Shown here one piece after another: positions 56,132 through 64,000 of a DNA stretch of 64,000 nucleotides. A program made the translations under genes and the position numbers. The notes under the pieces were generated by a model. The model searched no databases and had not been told where the DNA came from. It was given only the letters and a program-made list of their open reading frames with translations. Position 1 is the stretch's first letter, and each line of letters starts with the position of its first letter. The DNA is from Corynespora cassiicola (Eukaryota; Ascomycota; Dothideomycetes; Pleosporales; Corynesporascaceae): assembly GCA_022059125.1 (NCBI GenBank), contig JAEUWY010000019.1, positions 372,001 through 436,000 of the forward strand, in the 5' to 3' direction.

Positions 56132-57825
56132 ATGAATTCTCTTTCTTTGTCTTTCTCAGGTGGCTTCGCTGTAATCCTCGCTCTCGTAAGTTGTCCCGGT
56201 TCGCGAAGTAATTCAAGGCTTTAATTAGGTTTTTGTAGATCGTCTTCTACGGAATAGCTCGTTCTCTTTACCTACTTTACTTTCATCCTCTTTCAAAGTA
56301 CCCTGGTCCACGCCTTGCTGCAATCACAGACGTATGTATTTTTACAGAAACGGCGGGATCGTATATTTACCTCATCTACGGTTGGTACGCGTGGCACTTT
56401 GATGGAGGACGTTGGTTACACGTTGTGCACGAGTTGTACAAAAAATATGGTAAGAGTTCCCATTCACGCCACTCTCAATATGGACTGATCATGAAGGGGA
56501 TGCGATCCGTATCGCCCCGAACAAATTTTTATTTGCAAAGCTGCAATCTTACCCTGATATCTATGGCCACGCAATCAAGGGCAAGAAAAATTTCCTAAAA
56601 TCCAGTTTGTACGATACTGGTAGCCAGGTAGTTGGCGTGGTCAACTCAAGAGATCCTGTAGAGGCTTCTAGGCAACGCAAATATTCTCTCCAATGGCTTT
56701 AGTAATAAGTCACTACGAGATCAGGAAGTATTGATTCACACCTATGTCGACCTGCTCATAGAGAAATTGGGTAAACTTGGGCCCCCTTGAAGTGAAGGAA
56801 TTGATATGCCCCGAGCATTCAACTGGATTATCTTTGATATTGTCAGTAAGGGCGTCTCATTGTAAAGATTAAACACATTAATGGACTAAGATTCAACAGG
56901 TGACCTCGCATTTGGCGAGCCTTTCCAAGCTGTTGAGAACGCTTGTACTCACCCGTGGATTGCCTTGATTTTCGATGCTGCACGTTAGTCCATATTATTC
57001 CACGTGAAGGAACGCTTTCCTTTGCTCAAGCTCTTAATACCTTTCTTGGTGCCGAAGGACATGGTTTCTCGATTCGAGCAGCACCATCTTCTTATGAAGC
57101 AAAAAACCCAGAAAAGGATTGAACTTGGGACTAGTAACAACCGAGAAGACTTCTTTGCTTACATGGTGCTCAAGGGTGGCTTGTCAAAAGCAGAGCTTCA
57201 AGCGTAAGCTATTGTACTGATAATTGCTGGCTCAGAAACAACGTCGACAGCTCTTTCAGGAATACTTCATTTGCTCCTGACCAATCCTGAATGCCTCTCT
57301 GCACTCCAGAAAGAGGTCCGCGAAAGGTTTTCTTCTCTAAATGAGATTACGGGCGATTCTACAAGACAACTCCCGTTCTTAATTGGTGTTATAGAAGAAG
57401 GCCTTCGTATGTTCTCGCCTACACCTATAGGTCGTCCAAGAATCTCTCCTGGTGCTATGGTTGATGGATACTACGTTCCGGCGGGCACACCTGTGTCCAC
57501 CTATCCGACCAGCCTGAGCTATGACCCAAGATACTGGTACCGTCCCGAAAAATTCCTCCCTGAGAGATGGCTTGGTTATGGCCATGGGGATGAGAAACGA
57601 GCCAGTGAGCCTTTTTCTAGTGGCCCCCGGGCGTGCATGGGCACCAACTTGGCGTACCTTGAGATGCGAATCATCATAGCCAAAATAATTTTCGCTTACG
57701 ATTAAGAACTTAAATCTGAGGGAGATTGGATGGGCAAGGCGGAATTTTATTCTTTCTGGGAGAAGCCGGAAAATCGAGTAGTGTTTCATCCAAGGCCTAT
57801 AGAAACTCCCCTTGTAGAAGTTTAA
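56132..57825 (+). pseudogene. Cytochrome P450 pseudogene (CYP65-like)
   Basis: P450 landmarks can be followed from the ATG at 56132 to the TAA at 57823: HPLSKYPGPRLAAITD, LYKKYGDAIRIAPNKF, ILSNGFSNKSLRDQE, FNWIIFDIV and DLAFGEPFQAVENA, IIAGSETTSTALSG (I-helix), EEGLR (ExxR), FLPERW and FSSGPRACMGTNLAYLEMR (heme loop). Introns with fungal signals are still visible (for example GTAAGT..TAG after the first exon). The frame is broken by a shift near 56675 and by stops at 56788 (TGA), 56986 (TAG), 57205 (TAA) and 57703 (TAA). Each stop could come from CAA, CAG or CGA by a C-to-T change, as in RIP. It cannot make a full-length enzyme. Confidence 0.9.
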
Positions 57826-58991
57826 GAATACTTATTAGCTGATGATAATTTTTAGCTACTACACTATGCTTTTAACTTATATATATCCAAAGAGCTACGG
57901 GAGTCCCTTTTTCTCAGCTTTGCTGGGCCAGGGCTAAAGCTTATCTTGCTTGTTTTCTATACGAGAAAACCAGCGGTTACTAAAATATAATACTTTCAAC
58001 ACCTCATAGACACTTCAGCTCTACGCCCACAAGCCATGCAGACGTACATCATACTAAAGCTACTAATCACTGGTCTTATGCTAGAAAATCAGCTTCCACT
58101 AAAAATAATACCCGAGGAAGTTTTCATGCAGTCTCCACCCTCCCAGCCCGCAAACCTGGAGCAGAGCTACTAAAATATGCACATACACCCTACCGAAATG
58201 CGAGAAAACCAGCAGTGTTCCAAAATTCATAAATACAGGAACTTATGCAGCGTCAAACTTCCAGCGTCCGCAATGCTGTAGCGCAACGCAGCGCAGCGCA
58301 GCGCAGCGCGTGGGACGAGACGTAATGCTCACCACCAACATTACCCTTCCCAGACCACCACGCCGAAAGATCCCCACATCCAACCCATCTACCGATTCGA
58401 CTTTCAGAACCCCGCATCCAGGTCACTCATCGCCCCACATCCGACTCGCAGAACGCAGCATCCATGGCATGCGTGCCGATATCGTGGGGCATCGCTCTAC
58501 ACCCCAAGTGTAGATTTGGGAGAGTCGTGGGCTAGCTGTTGCGATTTGGCGGGAAGGAAGGGCAGTTGTGATGACGTCATCGGACTTAGATTTCGGTAGT
58601 TTGGGTTTGGGCTTGTAGATGAGTAGATAGACTGTTTTTGGAGTTGTTCGTGTACGGCATGTAAGAGCGAGACTAGTTTACGATGTGCTAGTTTGCAATG
58701 TGCTGGGCGGATAATTAACGGGGATTTTATTGCTTGGTTAGATAGCTAGGGAATAGGTGGTCCGCGTTTGAGGGGACTTGCGCGAGGGTGGAGGGAAGTT
58801 TAATTGGGTTTCGGGGGCGATGTTCTTGGGGATGAGGTTTGACTTTTGGAGCGTCAAATTACAGTTCTGAAGCATATAAATCATGTAGTGAGGTATTCAA
58901 GGGCGGCTGAAATACGATGAATGTTTAGAGTCGAAACTGTGTTTCTACGAAGCAAAATGATAGTTGACACCGAAGAGGTCCCTGCTGCTGA
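57826..58991. other. Intergenic with GCGCA microsatellite
   Basis: The stretch holds a GCGCA/GCAGC repeat at about 58283-58310 and no supportable gene. Confidence 0.5.
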
Positions 58992-60978
58992 TCACACTAT
59001 TACTATGGTTGACGGCTCTATCGTCTCCAATCCAAAGTTCGGTAGGGTTTGAATGCCATACTTCACATATTTTCCTTTTGGTGATGCCGTGGGTGTGCTA
59101 TCCCACCAATTGAACAGTCCTTTCCGCTCATACGTACCAGGGGAGCATTGAGAAGGTAAAAGAGCAAGCCCTTCAAAAACTTCTTTTCCATTGCTGATTC
59201 TTACTATACGTCTCAATAGAAAATAAAAGACGTCGTTTGTCGCCCGCCCGGCTATACATCTCTGATCGTCATACCAGTATTTGGCTGATGGAAGCATCGC
59301 TGTTCGGTTATTGCTGGGTGGTGTCTTCATTATGAACCCATACATACGGACAAACCCTCCAAAAGGTTGATCCGAAGGGCCCAGGCCAGCTGGAATAACC
59401 TTTGCTTCTAGAATCTTGGCCAGTTCAATACGGGTTGGTTGATGAACAAGCGGGTCGTATTTGAATGGCCTATTGGTCGATTTCCATGACCACGATGGAG
59501 CTGCGAGAAAGTTTAATAGTGTCACTCCAACTCTGATTTTCTGATACTGACTCTGATGTTCAACAAGGGACCCTATGGACAACTCAATTGCTTCAGAATC
59601 TTCTCTTAACCAACACATGCTGTGTAACAGTTTTCCTCTCCACATGCCTTCAATAAATGTGTCGTCAAGCATAACTTGAATCGCAGTGGCAAGGCCTGAT
59701 AAAGCAGGGAATCTGTCTTTTTTGAACGTTAACATACATAATTCATACCGTTGGACCAGGGAATTGCACTCCTCATAGATGAGTGCTTTTTCACGTGACG
59801 TTTCTGCGAATGAAATAGTAGTCTTGGGAGACGTAATGGCTCTTAGTCCTTTGATCCAGGTAGTCCCAATAAATGGTGGGAAATCCATTAGGAAAACTCT
59901 CGGAAGCATGAAATTGTGAGCATTCCCAATGTAATTCATTCTGGAAGTAAACCGTTCTTGGGCTTAGTAATCGTTCTTGGAAAATCCATCCTCGAAGTAA
60001 CAAGGGTTCTTTGTCCAAATCGACTAGCTCCGCCGTGTCGCACAGATAATAAACTTCAGAACTACGATCCACCTCCAAGATCATTCGTTCTAGATGTGAC
60101 GGGAGAGGATCTCTGGTTTTAAAAAGACCTGGCCAAACAATTATTGAGCTTGCTCAGGCACAGCGCGATGATTGTGGTTTTGCTGAGCTTTTGCAGCACC
60201 AGAAGCTCCAATATTCACGTACGCATTCTGGTATACGTGACCCATACGAGAAGCTTCGCGCTTCCAATCTTCGGGGTCGTCTTATACGATACAAAGATCA
60301 TCTGTCCAAAGATAGGAGACAGCGAAACAGAGTCGGTTTTTTCACAGAAAGATCTAAAATTCGAGCGTAGGAGCTTCGTTGTATTTTCTGTACACCACTG
60401 ATGGCTCAAGGTTGCGTACTCGATTCGAGTGGTGTGTAGAGGAATGTCCCATTGAGGGCTAATAAGTCGAGGACAAAGGTTCTGTCAATGTATATCAAAC
60501 GCGTGGGGAACAGGGACGTCGTGGGCATTTTACCGCACAAGGCGTGTCGTGTTAGGAATGTTTTGATCCATTTCTGAATTAAGCCGAAACACAATTGATG
60601 CGAAGCATTTCCTGGCCTTGGGTCGCGCGAAACACAAAAGCTTGAGTCGCTCCGGAGATATGCCAGATATCTCAATTCCCCATGATTTTTTTCACCCGGG
60701 TACCATTCAGAGTGGAATTCCATCAATTCCAGACTGATCTTGTCGTGTGGCCATGTCGGCTCTATTATGAGGGGAGATACGCCCCTGCTCAAGCTGGGTC
60801 GAATCGAAACTTCGATGGGAGACGCAGTGCGACTGGAAAAGGTGCGATATATGAATGAGCAAAAATGACATCCATTGTTCCCAGAGGCAATGGCTCCATC
60901 GAATGTATAACCAAAATGGGCTCTTTTGCAGGTGGTTAGTCCCGCACATGTTGAACAGACGACAGATATAGTAGCCAT
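58992..60978 (-). pseudogene. HET-domain (heterokaryon incompatibility) pseudogene
   Basis: From 60978 the frame starts MATISVVCSTCAGLTTC with GCHFCSFIYRTF, a usual HET-gene N-terminus. After a frameshift near 60410 the HET core resumes (EYATLSHQW). An apparent internal deletion removes the stretch before DDLCIV, then a TAA (60282-60284) falls where Gln is expected before DDPEDWKREASRMGHVYQNAYVNIGASGA. Another TAA lies at 60141-60143. Downstream, LLLRGWIFQERLLSPRTVYF and WECSQFHASESFPNG (within 60084-59791), a further frame break, and the C-terminal region 59939-58992 with ALSGLATAIQ, GMWRGKLLHSMCWL and PSWSWKS are all recognisable. An intact HET protein would trigger cell death on fusion of incompatible hyphae; this copy cannot be translated whole. 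Confidence 0.85.
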
Positions 60979-63900
60979 TCTTCTCGATCAAGGCGATCAA
61001 ACACACCTGGAAAAGTAATTAGTTTGAGAATAGGGGAGGGCTGGAAGGCTGGAAGGCTGGAAGTCTATGAAGTTTTATCGAAGACGTTTCCATGAAGCGA
61101 TACATATGACTTGGGAACCAGTTGTGATCCTGTGACCATTGGTCATGGAATGATGTAACATGTGGCCGAATGAAATGAATGGCAACGAAAGAATGCATCT
61201 GGGTATACGTTGAAGCATCATTGTTTGCGAGAGCATTAGTACGGTGCCGCAAATGAAGCTGTACCTACCAACGTGGGATATGACGCAGTCAGCTGTCACC
61301 ATATAGATCCACGACAGACGGCAGTCGCGCCTAACACGAGCACCGTGGGACCTTGCACCGAGCTTCCACCGAGCAGTCACAGCCTCCCTCCCAAGGACAG
61401 CGGCAAAGGGCGCAATGCGTCTCGCAGAACCGCGGCCGAAGATTACGCCTCCAAGACAAGACGAGGCGGATATCGGACGATCCTTCACGCTAGGGGAAGC
61501 ACACCATCGAGCCCCGACTCGGACGGACAGGACAGGCTTGGACAAACTCGGACAGACGGACAGCGATATCTGTAGCTAGGCCGTGGGGGGCTGGGCCGCC
61601 GACTCCAGCTTCTCCAGCTTCTCCAGCCCCCGAGTCCACAGAAAACCTCACGGGGCATGGAGTTGCCGGAAGCAAAAAAACGAAAAAGAGGAGGCAAGGG
61701 GGCGGCAATCGCGCGGAGAAGCAGCACGAGGGACGAATTGTTGAGTGACGGATTGATAAGGCGGCGCGGAGAGAGAGCCGACAGGCGGGCACGGCACGGA
61801 ACGTCCCAGGGAAAGAGAGGAGCATTAAAAGGCGCGGGAGTCTAGATCTAGGGCAGTGGACAGTCAAAAGGCTGGCCGTGTTCCCCGTATCCTGCAGGGC
61901 GAGGCAAGGCAAAGCAAGGCAGAACAAGGACAGGCAGAGAATCCGGGGTGGACGAGGGAAGAATCATACAGTGTTGTGGGTGCGCATAAGTATAGAGACG
62001 GACAATGGAACCCGGCATGCATGCATGCTCGCATGCCTGTCTGACCGGATTGGTAGAAGCCATGATGCGCCAACGCGACGGGGGCGAGGGAAGACGAGGA
62101 CGAGGACGACGACGACCCAGGGATTGCGGGCGACCAGCGAGCCATTGACCATTCCGAGGATGGCGAATGCTAGCAGCGACGTCAGGGCTCTGGCAGCGGG
62201 GTGGTCAATGGGGGCAGGGAGGCAGGTAAGCAGGCAGAGCCAAGTGGCAGCGTCGCAGGCATCCATCGGATGTCGTCAAACTAACCTCAACAGCAAGGCC
62301 GAAACGCCCTCGCTGATCCCCGTCGCATCCCAGCACGTTGAGGACGCATCGCCGCTCGCTTGCCTGATCGCTCGCTCGCTTGAAGACATGCGCATCTCGC
62401 CACGGCCACACGTGTGTGCGTCGACACGTGAAAGCGGACTGCTATCTCTTGTTCACTTTGCCTGCCCACCTACCTACCTCATCCCACCGTGGCGTGGTGG
62501 TCGGTACCCGGGGGTGGACCGCTGTCATGTGTTAGTCGAGGCCCACAGTGTACGAGTGGGCGACGATTGTTGCCATACCGAGGACCTCGATACAAGGCGC
62601 CGCATGGCATGGCATCGGCAGCATCTGAAGACGGGGGGGGCGATCGGAACCGGTCAGTGCGCGATGGAGCCGTTGCAGGCTCTGTCGCGTCGCATTGTCG
62701 ATGTGTTTTTTTTTATTTTCAGCCGCAAGCTGGCGGGACGGGTGGTGGGTTGTGGAGCTGGCTGAGTCAGCAGGGCAGGCGCGCGCGAACCGTGGGCCGG
62801 CTCACGAGTCGCTCCTGCCTAGGGCCCTACGGTGTGTATGCCATGGAAGCGGGAGGAAGAAGCCGGCAGCAGAGTAGCAGCACACCAGCCCAGCATCAGC
62901 ACCGGGATGCGCAGACGCACGCTCAGGGGTGGCGGCATGGCGGAATGGCAGCATCGTTCGCCCCAGCGACGAAACAGAAAGGCAGAGAGTTGTGCTTGTG
63001 GCTTTCACATGCCGCGCGCGGGCCCTGCGCCAGCCAGACAAAACCCGCCCTTTCCATCTCAACATGGACCAGCCGGTTGACACATCCTGCTGCACATGTC
63101 GCCGGTGCTCGCATCGCAGCGACGGCCTCGACGTCCGATCTATCGGGGGCAGGGCGTGCTTGCCCTTTCGCCCTGCATCCCGATAAGGCCTTGGGACTCG
63201 CCCAATGAAGGGCCGACGGGAGGCTCGGTGGAAGGCTGCAAGCCCCTCACCTCTGTTTATTGCTGTATGCTGGTCCCGTCGTATACCTAGCGACTTGCTG
63301 GCAGAGGATGCCGGGGCCTACCGGAGCGCGGCAGGAAAGAACTGACGTTTCTTTGATTGCGGGCCTCGTACGTAAATGCATACCTACCCAGGTAGCTAGC
63401 CCTAGATACGAGCTGGAACTGGCTGGGAGAGGCAGAGGAAGAGGCCATCATCCCCCACCCCAAGGGACGGCACCGCACTATAGGAAGCAAGCATGGCATC
63501 TGCGTCCGCGGCCTTCAGATTGGCGGCGGGCGTTTTCTGTCGAGCAGGCCCGGCAGCCCCCAGCAGCCTAGCAGCCCAGCAGGGCCAGCAGGGCCAGCAG
63601 GGCCAGCACGCCCATGGCTCGCAGCTTGTCAACATGGCACAGGCCGTTTCGTGCAGGCAGGGCGCATAATAATTGGGTCGAGGGATCGAAGCCTTATCGT
63701 CGACGTTTGAATGCTCTGCCTGGCCCACGGTGAGTGGATGGCGCTTGGGGGGGAGCTGGCCTGAGCTCGCCTTTCACATGCCAGAGGGCCTCCAAACGGC
63801 GAAGGGAACTGTGGAATGAATGGCCGCCATCGTCACGGTCAATCAAATCACATCACCCCAACGTCGCGAGCCTCTGGCCTGAGCTGTCTGTGTGCAAGGT

Positions 63901-64000
63901 GCGGCCCAGATTATAACCCGGAGCACCCCCCTCCTCTGCCTCTCCTCCATCCTCTGCTCGCCATTTCTCGCGGTTTAGCTCTGCTGTCCAGTCTTGGGTC
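60979..64000. other. GC-rich 3-kb region, no supportable gene; possible upstream region of a gene beyond the window
   Basis: Short tandem repeats are scattered: GGCTGGAA x3 near 61039-61063, GCATGCATGC near 62012, and a GGCCAGCAG repeat near 63575-63606. Several frames of 60-295 codons are open but overlap on both strands and carry no family motif. Near the right edge TTATAACCC (about 63912) is followed by a CT-rich stretch (CCCCTCCTCTGCCTCTCC), which looks like a core promoter for a plus-strand gene beginning past 64000. Confidence 0.45.

Noticed and set aside
61878..63208. Long overlapping frames (up to 295 codons) in the right-hand GC-rich region
   Set aside because: Several frames on both strands are open at once, as expected of GC-rich DNA; none shows a domain or consistent splice structure.

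Overview
The window is nuclear DNA of a filamentous ascomycete (Pezizomycotina). Genes carry short 48-82 bp introns with GTRNGT donors and YAG acceptors, and the families are typically fungal (Zn2Cys6 regulator, HET, NACHT-TPR, PTH11-type rhodopsin-domain protein, GH125, GPI-anchored wall protein). Gene-rich blocks of moderate to high GC alternate with AT-richer islands that hold degenerate tandem arrays and decayed genes. I cannot name the species; a dothideomycete would fit but is only a guess. All exon joins were worked out by hand.

Left block (0.2-18.6 kb). A 5'-truncated NACHT/TPR gene is followed by what looks like a diterpenoid gene cluster. A copalyl-diphosphate/kaurene-synthase-like gene on the minus strand (2912-5992) keeps both class I motifs (DEYME and NDFGSVVRDFEE), but its class II motif is degraded and it carries one in-frame TAG. 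A second cyclase on the plus strand (10730-12753) keeps the class II acid motif DLDD but ends at 637 aa, before any class I domain. An MFS (DHA2) exporter lies between them. A sulfotransferase-like protein, a 7-TM rhodopsin-domain protein and an intact CYP65-like P450 follow. The two cyclases look like complementary halves of the usual bifunctional fungal CPS/KS. No GGPP synthase is seen.

Middle block (23.4-48.6 kb). A 2,3-dihydroxybenzoate-decarboxylase-type amidohydrolase with a Zn2Cys6 regulator behind it; a 1335-aa proline-rich GPI-anchored wall protein; a secreted or Golgi GH125 mannosidase; a hypothetical gene; then housekeeping COG4 and a NIPA-type magnesium transporter sharing a divergent promoter region.

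Islands (about 19.6-23.3, 40.3-41.9 and 49.8-55.3 kb). These hold no convincing genes. Each is built from diverged units containing a (T)CTAAAA oligo-A element, many with a short inverted repeat. Unit length differs between arrays (about 41, 100 and 125 bp). In each array the CTAAAA polarity points away from a TATA box followed by CT-rich sequence; in the 40-42 kb array both are on the minus strand. In the 54.35-54.85 kb array a hairpin survives in four diverged units through G-U substitutions. I read these as promoter-driven structured noncoding transcripts, which is an inference.

Right block (56-64 kb). A P450 pseudogene with four C-to-T-type stops and a frameshift, a broken HET gene with similar stops, then about 3 kb of GC-rich, repeat-flecked DNA without a supportable gene, possibly the upstream region of a gene beyond the window.
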